A stretch of DNA of 64,000 nucleotides from Paenibacillus melissococcoides (GTDB lineage Bacteria > Bacillota > Bacilli > Paenibacillales > Paenibacillaceae). A program made the translations under genes and the position numbers. The stretch is taken from NCBI GenBank assembly GCA_944800085.1, contig CALYLO010000008.1, positions 1 through 64,000 on the forward strand. Direction: 5' to 3'. Each line of letters begins with the position of its first letter. Position 1 is the first letter of the stretch. This document shows, piece by piece, positions 53,531 to 61,773 of this stretch. The notes beneath the pieces were generated by a model. The model did no database searches. It saw only the letters and a program-made list of their open reading frames with translations, and had not been told where the DNA came from.

Positions 53531-54775
53531 TTATTGCTCTGTCGGCTTCACCTTCCTTCTGGGCGTATAGAGTTGGTCGTTGCGTAGCAGCACATCGACC
53601 AGACGCACAAGTTTTCTTGCCGTTAAGACGAGGGCACGTTTGTGTTGATGCTTAGGGACTTCATTGAATTTCTTCCGGTAGTACTCCCCGAATTCCGGGT
53701 CGCGGTTTTTTACCGAGTTGGCAGCTTCAACAAGGTAGTAGCGAAGGAATCGGTTGCCGGAACGAATGCGCTTTGTATCTTCCGCCTCGAAGGAGCCGGA
53801 TTGGTGCTTGCTCCACGTCAGACCCGCATACTTGGCCAAGGCGGCTTGATCCGTGAAGCGGTCGATGTCGCCGATCTCGGCCAGGATGCCTGCGGCATAG
53901 ACCCGATCAATGCCCGGAATGGAACGGAGGCACTGGCTGCTGGAAATGCCGTCTAAAATGCGCTCAATCGCCTTGTCGAGCTCTTTAAGCTGACTCTGGA
54001 TGCTCCGGATCGACTGAATTGAGGTGCCCAGCACCAAATCAATGGAATCCTCGACAACCTTCGAGAGACGGTACGAGGCCCGAGCCGCCTTTTGAATACA
54101 GCGGGCGACGTGTTCGGGATCGGGGAAACGATTTCTCCCCTTGTCCTTGAGATAGTCAGCCAAACGGGCGACATCCATATTCGCCATCTCATCCAGACTA
54201 TACTTTTCCGAGAGCATTTCCATGATGGCATGGCCGAACACGGAACTGTCCACCTCCGCGCGAAAAGCATTGCACTTGTAGAACAGATTTTGCAAAAAGT
54301 ATTGCTTCTCGCGGGTAAGGTTGTGTACGAGATGGAATCGCATGCGAGTGAGCCGCTGCAAGGCGATGTACTGTTCCTGCATCACGATAGTCGTCGTGAG
54401 TCTGCCAAAACGCAGGCGGTCTGCAATGATCCAGGCATCGATGCGATCGGTTTTGTCCAGGTCGGCATAAGCGTCTTTGAATTTGTTAATCAGCTTCGGA
54501 TTAATGGTGAACACCTTGGCATTCAATTGTTGAAGGGCCTCATCCTCATGCAAGTACATGGCTGGATGCCAACTGTAGACGGATGTGGCTTCAAGCCCGA
54601 TATGAACCTCAGAGCAGGCTGTCTTGACCGCAGCAGAAATGATGCGATCCCGCAAGTAAGAAGCGCCGTGCAGATTGTTGGTGGTCTTGAAGGTCTCCAG
54701 GGTGTCGCCATCCGATTTCATCAAACAGGCTTCCAGTTCTTCGGAACTGACGTCAATACCGACAAAAAGCTTCAA
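53531..54775 (-). CDS. IS110-family transposase, copy B
   Basis: 414 residues, DEDD and Transposase_20 motifs as in copy A, with few substitutions (for example MANMDVARLADY instead of MGNMDVAHLADY). Intact with AGGAGG site. Confidence 0.92.
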   Translation of the reverse strand: MKLFVGIDVSSEELEACLMKSDGDTLETFKTTNNLHGASYLRDRIISAAVKTACSEVHIGLEATSVYSWHPAMYLHEDEALQQLNAKVFTINPKLINKFKDAYADLDKTDRIDAWIIADRLRFGRLTTTIVMQEQYIALQRLTRMRFHLVHNLTREKQYFLQNLFYKCNAFRAEVDSSVFGHAIMEMLSEKYSLDEMANMDVARLADYLKDKGRNRFPDPEHVARCIQKAARASYRLSKVVEDSIDLVLGTSIQSIRSIQSQLKELDKAIERILDGISSSQCLRSIPGIDRVYAAGILAEIGDIDRFTDQAALAKYAGLTWSKHQSGSFEAEDTKRIRSGNRFLRYYLVEAANSVKNRDPEFGEYYRKKFNEVPKHQHKRALVLTARKLVRLVDVLLRNDQLYTPRRKVKPTEQ

Positions 54776-55172
54776 GAGAATTCCTCCTTTCTATAAGGGA
54801 TTCAGGGAACGGACTCTCCGGACTGTCTCCGGCGCACTCGCCGATCAATCACCCTCGCATATGAGAACACGCTTCGGTTCACGAGCTGCCCCGACGCTGC
54901 TACAGTCGGGCATGAGTTGCCGAAGGGAACAGCCAGCGGGTAAGAAGTGCAAGCGAGTACCGGAGAAACAGACTTAAAAAGTAGATTGGACTACAGGAGG
55001 GAGACGAATTTCCCCGAATGGAACCCTAAGTTCCATTGTCCAGAGACATTCCGGAAAGTCCAGTCCCCATATTAATTTTCAATGTGCAAGCTGGAAATTT
55101 TGAAGGCATTCTATGTTTCTATAAAGGACTGGAAAAAGACTCAAAACTGCCTTCAGGAAATACTATACGAGG
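54776..55172 (-). ncRNA. candidate bridge-RNA region of IS110 copy B
   Basis: Same non-coding end as in copy A, with a few changes (for example GGAGGGAGACG for GGAGTGAAACG near 54996). Conservation without coding potential supports an RNA role, not tested by folding. Confidence 0.45.
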
Positions 55173-55182
55173 AGGGAATGGT

Positions 55183-55824
55183 ATGCCGGACGAGGTTATC
55201 CGTCGCTTGACGGAAGGGGAAGGATCCGATGAATGGCTGGCGTGCGCGGAGCTGGAGCAGGATCCCCTTTTCCATAAAATACCGAAGGATCGAATTCCGT
55301 ACTATGTCAGCATGTCGCTGAAGCGGGGCAGAGAGACGGCGGCTGCATACAAGGGCAAGCGCAAGTCGATCCGGGAGCTGTGTCAAATGGAAGGCTTGCG
55401 GTATGAAGTGACGAACCGGTCCGGCGCCTTCCACAACGTCAGCTTCCGCGCGCAGATTGATTTCGCCCAGAGCCCGCCGGCGATTATCATTTATGCCTCG
55501 TCACTCCGCGATATGCGGCAGGCGTACCGGACGGTGATGGGGAAGGGATGCGAGGAGCCGGAACAGGAGCTGGATCGGCTGATCGACATTCATTTGGCGC
55601 ATGAATTTTTTCATTATACGGAGTACCGGGCGGGGCGATTCACGAATGAGACGCTGGAGCCGATTGAGATTTTCAAGCTCGGAAGCTGGTATACGAAGAG
55701 ATCCAGCATTGTGAAATGCAGTGAAATCGCGGCGCATGCGTTCTGCAAAACGATGCTGAGCCTGCCCTGTCTGCCGAATGCGCTTGATTACGCGTTTCTT
55801 GTCGAGACGGGGGGGAATGGATGA
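55183..55824 (+). CDS. zincin-like protein with HEFFH motif
   Basis: 213 residues; ATG 55183, ribosome site GAGGAGGG formed at the IS110 edge. Residues 134-148 read DIHLAHEFFHYTEYR (HExxH, H140/E141/H144) and a downstream CSEIAAHAF gives a possible third ligand E181. No signal peptide, so an intracellular metallopeptidase-like protein. Its natural upstream region has been replaced by IS110. Substrate unknown. Confidence 0.65.
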   Translation: MPDEVIRRLTEGEGSDEWLACAELEQDPLFHKIPKDRIPYYVSMSLKRGRETAAAYKGKRKSIRELCQMEGLRYEVTNRSGAFHNVSFRAQIDFAQSPPAIIIYASSLRDMRQAYRTVMGKGCEEPEQELDRLIDIHLAHEFFHYTEYRAGRFTNETLEPIEIFKLGSWYTKRSSIVKCSEIAAHAFCKTMLSLPCLPNALDYAFLVETGGNG

Positions 55825-55967
55825 AGGCGAGCTTAGCCGGCGGGGCGAAAATTGGAAAATGATGTTGCCCTGATTTTCTCATTACTTCCCTTGATATGAT
55901 ATAATGGGGTGTGCTAGCGAGGTTACCGGATTCGCATTTTTCCCATTGGCAGTCAGGAGGAGGTACC

Positions 55968-56828
55968 ATGTCTTCACAGGTTCCGGCGGTCATCGCAAAA
56001 ATTGTATCGCAAACGCAAAAATTAACATACGGCGAAAATCAAATCGCCAATTTCGTTATACACAATCCGGAATTCATCACCCGGAACACGATTACGGCTA
56101 TCGCGAATGAAATCGGCGTGTCCGAGACAAGCATCAACCGTTTTTGCAAAAAGGTAGGCTTCAAAGGCTTCAACGATTTTAAAATCGCGTTCGCCCAGGA
56201 TGCGTTTTACCGGGATATGCAGGCGAAAAAGAAAGAACGGCGCGAGATCAACGTCATTGATGCGCTGGCTCTCGACTATAACGAGCTGATCGTCAACACC
56301 TCGGCGCTCATTACGGAAGCTCAGCTTCATCAAGTGGTCGAACTGCTGAAGGGAGCGCGCAGAATCGTCCTCATCGGATTGTTCGATTCATTCCTCGCGG
56401 CCATGGCCTTGAAGAACCGGCTCGCGATTATCGGCATTCATGCCGATGCCATCAACGACAGCAGGGAAATGAAAATCGCGGCCTCCCAATGCGGTCCGGA
56501 GGATGTTGTCATCGCCTTCTCGCGTTCGGGTTCGACGCGGGAGATTATTGACGCCGTCTCCATCGCGCAGGTCAATCAGGCCAAGACGGTGGCGGTGACC
56601 TGCTACGATTCATCGCCGATTACGGAAAATGCGGTAGTCGATATTATTGCCCCGGATAAAATCTCGGTCAACAACAGCGCCTTCATGTCCAACCATATCA
56701 CGTTTCTGTTTGTCGTCGATCTCATCATGAGCGTTTTCATTTCATCGGATAAGCAGTATTTGAAGAAAAAGCTGGACAGTGAAGGGATATTGGCCAGCGA
56801 TCAGTCGATAACGAATTATTTTCTGTGA
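55968..56828 (+). CDS. MurR/RpiR-family transcriptional regulator
   Basis: 286 residues; ATG 55968 after CAGGAGGAGG. N-terminal HTH_6 domain (ENQIANFVIHNPEFI....TAIANEIGVSETSINRFCKKVGFKGFNDFKIA) and C-terminal SIS sugar-isomerase domain (VLIGLFDSFLAAMALKNRL...VVIAFSRSGSTREIID). Such proteins sense phosphorylated sugars. No sugar-use genes are adjacent, so the target is not evident. Followed by a strong terminator. Confidence 0.88.
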   Translation: MSSQVPAVIAKIVSQTQKLTYGENQIANFVIHNPEFITRNTITAIANEIGVSETSINRFCKKVGFKGFNDFKIAFAQDAFYRDMQAKKKERREINVIDALALDYNELIVNTSALITEAQLHQVVELLKGARRIVLIGLFDSFLAAMALKNRLAIIGIHADAINDSREMKIAASQCGPEDVVIAFSRSGSTREIIDAVSIAQVNQAKTVAVTCYDSSPITENAVVDIIAPDKISVNNSAFMSNHITFLFVVDLIMSVFISSDKQYLKKKLDSEGILASDQSITNYFL

Positions 56829-56843
56829 TGGCAGGAAAGACAG

Positions 56844-56873
56844 ACGCTCCCGCGCGGCGGGGGCGTTTTTTTG
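56844..56873 (+). terminator. terminator after RpiR gene
   Basis: ACGCTCCCGC pairs with GCGGGGGCGT (a bulge tolerated), followed by TTTTTTT. Confidence 0.75.
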
Positions 56874-57010
56874 TGGCGTCTTATATTTATTACTGTAGCG
56901 GTGGTGTCAACAAGGAGGGGAGGGCACAAAGCGGCGGGCCGCACTCGAAAGCGCGGCCCGTACCGTTGGTCCCAAGCCGGAAGATATTCCAGATATCCGG
57001 TAGAGGAAAA

Positions 57011-57940
57011 TTATTTGCTCAAGGTGTCTGTCAGCACAGGCACGATTTGCTTCTTGCGGGACACGACGCCCTTCAGGAGCGCGGTGTTGTTCTCCAGGCT
57101 TACATTGTAGGCCTTCTCGACGGCCTCTGCCTTGGAGCCGAGCGCAATGGCCACGGAATTGCTGTTCAAAATATCGGTCACGACGAACACGAACAGATCG
57201 AGACCTTTCTTCGCGATAATGTCGGACAAGGCCGCTTCCACTTCCGCTTGGCGGGACAGCACATCGTTCACGTCCACCGCATTCACTTGCGCGATTTCCA
57301 CCTTCGCGCTGCCCATGGTGAATTCCTTCGCGTCAAGCGAGAGCAGCTCCTCGATGCTCTTGTCGCTCAGGTTTGCGCCCGCTTTCAGCATTTCGAGGCC
57401 GTATTGCTCCGCATCGACGCCGGCGATGGCGGCCAGCTCGCGGGCAGCAGCCACGTCTTGCTCCGTGCAAGTCGGGGATTTGAACAGCAGCGAATCGGAA
57501 ATGATGGCAGACAGCATCAGGCCGGCAATATTTTTGCTGATCGTTTTCCCGTTCTCTTTATACATTTTATTCAAGATCGTAGCGGTGCAGCCAACCGGCT
57601 CCGCGCGATAGTACAGCGGACCGCTCGTCTCGAAGTTCGCGATGCGGTGATGGTCGATGACTTCCAGCACCTGAACCTGCTCAATGTCGTTGGCGCTTTG
57701 CTGCCGTTCGTTGTGATCGACGAGAATAACGCCGTTCACTTCGTTCGCCACGGTCTCTACGAGGCGAGGCGCTTTCGCTTGGAACGTATCCAGCGCGAAT
57801 TGCGTTTCCCCGTTGATGCTGCCGAGGCGAACCGGCTCGACATCGAAGCCCAATTGTGTCTTCAAATCTGCATACGCAATGGCGGAACAAATACTATCTG
57901 TGTCTGGATTTTTATGTCCGAAAATAAGAACTTTTTCCAT
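57011..57940 (-). CDS. ppaC: manganese-dependent inorganic pyrophosphatase
   Basis: 309 residues. Family II pyrophosphatase: DHH domain with GHKNPDTDS (H9, D13, D15), VDHNE (D75) and IDHHR (D96-H97-H98); C-terminal DHHA2 domain with SRKKQIVP near the end. Hydrolyses PPi to two phosphates in the cytosol, using Mn. Length and motifs are complete. A housekeeping gene, showing that the accessory region ends here. Confidence 0.95.
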   Translation of the reverse strand: MEKVLIFGHKNPDTDSICSAIAYADLKTQLGFDVEPVRLGSINGETQFALDTFQAKAPRLVETVANEVNGVILVDHNERQQSANDIEQVQVLEVIDHHRIANFETSGPLYYRAEPVGCTATILNKMYKENGKTISKNIAGLMLSAIISDSLLFKSPTCTEQDVAAARELAAIAGVDAEQYGLEMLKAGANLSDKSIEELLSLDAKEFTMGSAKVEIAQVNAVDVNDVLSRQAEVEAALSDIIAKKGLDLFVFVVTDILNSNSVAIALGSKAEAVEKAYNVSLENNTALLKGVVSRKKQIVPVLTDTLSK

Positions 57941-58060
57941 GATGCTTACTCCCTTACATCTATATTCTGGCGAGAAAAGTATACCTTAGAATCCATTTAA
58001 CAATCAAGGTTACAGCGGATGGAAGCGGATTGCAGCAACCGGGTTCGTGATAAAGTCCAT

Positions 58061-58189
58061 TTACCCGAACATTCCTTTAAGTGAACGAATCAGCTTCAAT
58101 GCTTCTTCATTTCGCCTTGTCATTTTTGTCTTGTGGATCAATCTTGTTGTCTTTTTTAATGATTCTCGTCTGTTTTCTTTATGCTTCAT
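58061..58189 (-). CDS. short basic peptide downstream of SpoIISB-like gene
   Basis: 42 residues; ATG 58189 with GAGGG upstream. Strongly basic (KHKENRRESLKKTTRLIHKTKMTRRN). Same strand and operon position as the TA genes; could be a third component or unrelated. Not recognised. Confidence 0.35.
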   Translation of the reverse strand: MKHKENRRESLKKTTRLIHKTKMTRRNEEALKLIRSLKGMFG

Positions 58190-58287
58190 ACTTATCCCTC
58201 GATTCCTAAAACTCTTTATAGAGAATTTATTCAGGAATCTCGGGAATAATACAAATGGCAAAGAGAGGTTGCCCTTTGCCCATATTT

Positions 58288-58440
58288 TTATCGGTTAGAA
58301 ATGTATTTTAATAGATTTTTATTAAGTTGGTTGACGGTATGAGACGCCTTTGTGGTAGATTTGTTCGACAAGTGAGTGATTCTTTTGGTGCTTGCTGAAT
58401 CCTTTGTCTTAGAAACTTGCTCTTTAAGCAATATGCGCAT
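58288..58440 (-). CDS. SpoIISB-like antitoxin
   Basis: 50 residues; ATG 58440 with AGGGAGGG upstream, 45 bases behind the SpoIISA-like gene. Basic, disordered-looking, with HLSNKSTTKASHTVNQLNKN resembling the KRSTTSVASYQVSPHTARI region of SpoIISB that binds SpoIISA. Expected to neutralise the membrane toxin. Assigned chiefly from pairing, size and this short similarity. Confidence 0.6.
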   Translation of the reverse strand: MRILLKEQVSKTKDSASTKRITHLSNKSTTKASHTVNQLNKNLLKYISNR

Positions 58441-58485
58441 ACAAAAACCCTCCCTGAGTGGCGTTTCTATATTATACCATGAAAT

Positions 58486-59325
58486 TTAGATCACCAAAGC
58501 ATAAAGATGAGTGAGATTTACGATGTGAATTCCGTCGACTTCTAACAACTGTCCCGTTTCATTTCTTAAAAGGATTATCAAGATGAGTTTATCCAAGTAT
58601 ACTGGGATAATCATGCTGTCTTCGTTTGATAGAGAAACAATTTCTGACTGATACAGGGCACTGATATAGGAGGTCTTGTTATCTCCAAAATCATAAGAAA
58701 GCAATCTTTCTATTTCATTAAGACGAGTAGCAATTCCTTCATAAATAAGCGCTTCTATTATTTCTTGGTGACTCATTTCTATCCTTTGCTGAGCAGGAAT
58801 GATGTCAGATTTCATGGTTTCTGGCTCAATACTCCATATTCTAATACTTAAGCCGTATGTATGTGCGTATCGCTCCAGGTAGGTTTGCAGGTGAGAAATG
58901 TAGTCAATTGAGTTCTGGCTAATTTGTGAATTAGATAAATATTCCTTAGAATTTTGGAGCATCTCAGACATGGTTTGTACCCGGCGAACTGAACCTATTT
59001 GAACCTTCTCATTCTCCTTAACAACATTCTCTACGTAGTCACTGTATTGAAACTCTGTACTCCATATTTTCATAATACTAGGAGTTAATAGCAAGGAAAG
59101 ATCCATAAATATATTGATGCTTGTTAATGTGAGAATAAATTTCCAATTTAAGAGTTGAATTTCATCCAACATGATTCCTGCTGTGATTGCTCCAATAAAA
59201 ATGGTATACAAAGCTTTCCTAAGCGAACGCAGATGCAAATGATAGAGTAACGGTGCAGAAATGAAAAATAAAAGGTTTCCTATTGCGAAAAGCAAAAGAA
59301 CGCCTGCATAGATTTTGAATGCCAT
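58486..59325 (-). CDS. SpoIISA-family membrane toxin
   Basis: 279 residues; ATG 59325 chosen (GGAGAAGGG upstream) over ATG 59343. Three N-terminal transmembrane helices (about 4-25, 37-54, 61-80), then a soluble domain ending IPVYLDKLILIILLRNETG..LEVDGIHIVNLTHLYALV, which parallels the SpoIISA C-terminus. SpoIISA damages the cytoplasmic membrane when not bound by SpoIISB. The antitoxin-like gene follows directly. AT-rich relative to the pyrophosphatase beside it, which suggests acquisition. Confidence 0.75.
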   Translation of the reverse strand: MAFKIYAGVLLLFAIGNLLFFISAPLLYHLHLRSLRKALYTIFIGAITAGIMLDEIQLLNWKFILTLTSINIFMDLSLLLTPSIMKIWSTEFQYSDYVENVVKENEKVQIGSVRRVQTMSEMLQNSKEYLSNSQISQNSIDYISHLQTYLERYAHTYGLSIRIWSIEPETMKSDIIPAQQRIEMSHQEIIEALIYEGIATRLNEIERLLSYDFGDNKTSYISALYQSEIVSLSNEDSMIIPVYLDKLILIILLRNETGQLLEVDGIHIVNLTHLYALVI

Positions 59326-59539
59326 CCAATTTCCCTTCTCCATTTATCATTTACATTTATACTCAAATTGTTAAGTACGACATTTTTGGGTATTTCTTCA
59401 AAAGAATAAATCAACTCCGGGATTTTGTGAAGTAATTATTTTCCATAAAGTCAGCGTAAATTGATGATCTTCGCTCTTGTCAATCCGCTTTTTTATGCTA
59501 TAATGATGTCGAATGGACGCCCATTCACGTCATGAACAA

Positions 59540-59640
59540 CAGAAGAAGTTATAGGCAATGGAAGTTTGGTGCAAATCCAACGCGGTCCCGCCACTGTGAT
59601 AGACCGAATCGGTCTTAAGTCAGGTCTTTTGCCTAGTAAC
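59540..59640 (+). promoter_or_regulatory. adenosylcobalamin riboswitch
   Basis: GGTGCAAATCCAACGCGGTC (59569-59588) and CCCGCCACTGTGATAG (59587-59602) form the conserved core, followed by the B12-box-like AAGTCAGGTCTTTTGCC (59617-59633). AGGCAA (59553-59558) pairs with TTGCCT (59629-59634) as the closing stem. It precedes the EutX-like RNA, linking eut control to the EutBC cofactor. Confidence 0.88.
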
Positions 59641-59659
59641 TTTGAAGGATCAGTCATTT

Positions 59660-59722
59660 CGAGGCGAGAGTGGCTGGTTTACAAGTCTAGTGACGATTAC
59701 CGCCTCGCTAGGCTTTTTTTAG
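59660..59722 (+). terminator. riboswitch-controlled terminator
   Basis: CTAGTGA (59687-59693) pairs with TCGCTAG (59705-59711; one G.T) followed by GCTTTTTTT. The competing pair CGAGGCG (59660-59666) with CGCCTCG (59701-59707) shares bases with the 3' arm and would be the antiterminator. Terminating when cobalamin binds would yield only the short RNA. Confidence 0.65.
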
Positions 59723-59954
59723 GTTGCAGGAAGGCAGCCGACATTGCTGTCGGCACAGCCGGGTGGTCGCCGCCGAACAGATACGATGAAGTATAGCTTG
59801 GTAAGCAGGGACGTTCTTCAAGGCCGAAGAACGGATGCACAGCGGCGTGCAGGTCCCTTTTTTTACTGCCTGCCGATTGCGGCACCCGTGATCGGACGGG
59901 TTGACGAATGTCCGGTTTACGGTGTACAGTGTTGGTAGACAATTGAATGATGGC

Positions 59955-60036
59955 GAGTTGCACAATGGCGTGCACCTATATCATAAGCGAAGAGGCTTTT
60001 AAAGGAACCCGTTCTTTTAAAAGTCTCTTTTTTTAT
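59955..60036 (+). promoter_or_regulatory. ANTAR (EutV) antiterminator site ahead of eutG
   Basis: Hairpin 1: TGCAC-AATGGC-GTGCA (59959-59974), A1/G4 loop. Hairpin 2: AAGC-GAAGAG-GCTT (59985-59998), G4 kept but G at position 1. Hairpin 2 overlaps the 5' arm of an 18-bp terminator (59991-60008 with 60011-60028) followed by TTTTTTTAT. So EutV bound to the hairpins would prevent termination. Confidence 0.82.
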
Positions 60037-60066
60037 TGCCAACGACTTCATTGGAGGTGCCTGTTT

Positions 60067-61206
60067 ATGGACAAAATATCGATGAACACCGACATTTATC
60101 TGGGGCAAGGCGCGCTGGATCGCCTGATGGAATGGCGGAACCAACGAATCTTTATCGTCACCGACCCGTTCATGGTCAAGTCGGGGATGATTAACATGCT
60201 GTTCGAACGGCTGCATGAGAGCAATGAGCAGTACATTTTTAGCAACATCGTGCCCGATCCGCCGATTGAAATCGTGACGGAGGGCGTTGAAGCGTTGGGC
60301 GCGTTCCAGGCCGATCGGATGATTGCGATTGGCGGCGGCTCCGCGATCGACGCGGCCAAGGCGATGAAGATTTTCGCCCAAAAAATATTGAATCAGCACA
60401 ATATGCCGTTCGTGGCGATTCCGACAACGAGCGGAACAGGCTCGGAAGTGACGTCTTTCTCCGTGATCAGCGACAAGAAGAAAAATATCAAATACCCGCT
60501 CGTGTCCGATGACATGCTGCCGCAGGAAGCGATTTTGGACCCGGAATTGGTCAAGAGCGTGCCGGACTTCATTACCGCCGATACGGGAATGGACGTCCTG
60601 ACCCACGCGATCGAGGCGTATGTGTCCACCAAAGCGAATGATATTTCCGACGCCTTGGCGGAGAAAGCGATTAAGCTGGTCTTTGCGTATTTGCCGAGAG
60701 CGTACAAGGACGGGAACGACCTGGAGGCGCGGGAGAAAATGCACAATGCCTCCTGTCTGGCGGGCATGGCGTTCAACATTGCGTCGCTCGGGCTCAATCA
60801 CGGCATCGCCCATGTGGCCGGCGCGAAGTTCAAGATTGCGCACGGGCGCATGAATTCCTTGCTGCTGCCGTACGTGATTGAATTCAATGCCGACTACAAG
60901 CCGGGCTACGGCAAAGAGGAAAGCAATGCCGCGGCGGTCAGATACGCCGAAATCTCCAAGAGCCTGGGATTGTCGGCACCGAATCCGAAGAGCGGCGTTC
61001 GCAGCCTGGTTCAAGCAATCAAGCAGCTCCAGAAGCAATTGCGCATGCCGCAGTCGCTGCGGGAATGCAATGTCGACGAAGCGCTGCTCGGAGAAATGAG
61101 CGCCTCGATTGCCGAGGGAGCGCTCAAGGACGGCTGCACCGCCACGAATCCGCGCGTTCCGACTGTGTCGGATGTTGTCGAAATATTGAACAAAATGTTT
61201 CAATAG
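60067..61206 (+). CDS. eutG: iron-containing alcohol dehydrogenase of ethanolamine utilisation
   Basis: 379 residues; ATG 60067 after TTGGAGG. Type III Fe-dependent alcohol dehydrogenase: nucleotide site GGGSAIDAAKAMK (89-101), PTTSGTGSEVT, then metal ligands in DTGMDVLTHAIEAYVS and LGLNHGIAHVAGAKFKIAHGRMN. In the pathway it reduces acetaldehyde from ethanolamine cleavage to ethanol and regenerates NAD+ inside the microcompartment. Preceded by riboswitch RNA and ANTAR site, followed by eutS with its own ANTAR site. In this context eutG is the natural reading. Confidence 0.9.
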   Translation: MDKISMNTDIYLGQGALDRLMEWRNQRIFIVTDPFMVKSGMINMLFERLHESNEQYIFSNIVPDPPIEIVTEGVEALGAFQADRMIAIGGGSAIDAAKAMKIFAQKILNQHNMPFVAIPTTSGTGSEVTSFSVISDKKKNIKYPLVSDDMLPQEAILDPELVKSVPDFITADTGMDVLTHAIEAYVSTKANDISDALAEKAIKLVFAYLPRAYKDGNDLEAREKMHNASCLAGMAFNIASLGLNHGIAHVAGAKFKIAHGRMNSLLLPYVIEFNADYKPGYGKEESNAAAVRYAEISKSLGLSAPNPKSGVRSLVQAIKQLQKQLRMPQSLRECNVDEALLGEMSASIAEGALKDGCTATNPRVPTVSDVVEILNKMFQ

Positions 61207-61276
61207 GAAGTAATCAAATAAATACCATGCGCGTTCAGGTTGACAACGTTTGCAGCTACAAAGTATAGTAAAAGTA

Positions 61277-61356
61277 ACACAAAGGCGTGTTGCATATCAG
61301 TCAAAGCAAAGAGGCTTCTTAAAAATTCCACGTGAACTTTTAAGGGGTCTTTATGT
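61277..61356 (+). promoter_or_regulatory. ANTAR (EutV) antiterminator site ahead of eutS
   Basis: Hairpin 1: AACAC-AAAGGC-GTGTT (61277-61292). Hairpin 2: AAGC-AAAGAG-GCTT (61305-61318). Both loops have A1 and G4. Hairpin 2 overlaps the 5' arm of the terminator AGAGGCTTCTTAAAA (61311-61325) with 61339-61353 (several G.T pairs), followed by TTTATGTGTTTTT. Same mutually exclusive layout as before eutG. Confidence 0.82.
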
Positions 61357-61408
61357 GTTTTTATGGCTAATCGATGTTGTTTCTCACAAGAAATGAGATG
61401 ATGAGAGT

Positions 61409-61762
61409 ATGGACCAACACAACGAAAAACAACGCGTCATTCAGGAGTACGTGCCAGGGAAGCAGGTCACGTTGGCGCATATTATCGCGAACCCGAACCC
61501 GGATATTTACAAGAAGCTGGGCTTGGGAAGCGATGCGCAGGATGCCATCGGCATCATGACCATTACGCCAAGCGAAGCCTCCATTATTGGCGCGGACATC
61601 GCGACCAAGGCGGCTGGCGTGCAGATCGGCTTCGTCGACCGCTTCAGCGGATCGCTCGTCATTACAGGCGATGTATCATCCGTGGAATCGGCCGTGAGTG
61701 AAGTTCTGCTGGGCCTGCAAAACATTCTCGGCTTCTCGGCTGCGAAGATTACGAGAACGTAG
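61409..61762 (+). CDS. eutS: ethanolamine microcompartment shell protein EutS
   Basis: 117 residues; ATG 61409 after ATGAGATGATGAGAG. BMC-domain hexamer protein of the circularly permuted EutS/PduU type: VPGKQVTLAHIIANP at the start, then AIGIMTITPSEASIIGADIATKAAGVQIGFVDRFSGSLVITGD and the last helix VLLGLQNILGF. Forms bent shell tiles of the ethanolamine microcompartment. Eleven bases upstream of eutP, one transcript. Confidence 0.93.
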   Translation: MDQHNEKQRVIQEYVPGKQVTLAHIIANPNPDIYKKLGLGSDAQDAIGIMTITPSEASIIGADIATKAAGVQIGFVDRFSGSLVITGDVSSVESAVSEVLLGLQNILGFSAAKITRT

Positions 61763-61773
61763 GAGAAGCGCTC

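Larger units (their letters stand above)
53361..55172 (-). mobile_element. IS110-family element copy B (1812 bp)
   Basis: Same length and ends as copy A (12287-14098). It joins the broken early phage operon to a chromosomal gene at 55183, so a deletion between element and host may have accompanied its arrival. Confidence 0.9.
59540..59866 (+). ncRNA. eutX: EutX/Rli55-type decoy RNA
   Basis: Beyond the riboswitch terminator lie three hairpins with 6-base loops having A at 1 and G at 4: GCCGAC-ATTGCT-GTCGGC (59737-59754), CGTTCTTC-AAGGCC-GAAGAACG (59812-59833) and TGCAC-AGCGGC-GTGCA (59836-59851). The last two are two bases apart, the ANTAR dual-hairpin spacing. The RNA ends at GTCCCTTTTTTT (59853-59864). 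No ORF. In Enterococcus and Listeria the equivalent RNA soaks up EutV when cobalamin is absent; same architecture and same place before eutG as in E. faecalis. Confidence 0.8.

Noticed and set aside
56825..58000. 391-residue plus-strand frame over the pyrophosphatase
   Set aside because: Antisense to ppaC, whose motifs are complete; the frame is a GC-bias shadow.
59917..61203. 428-residue minus-strand frame over eutG
   Set aside because: Antisense to eutG with its conserved metal and nucleotide motifs; Arg/His-rich composition typical of shadows.
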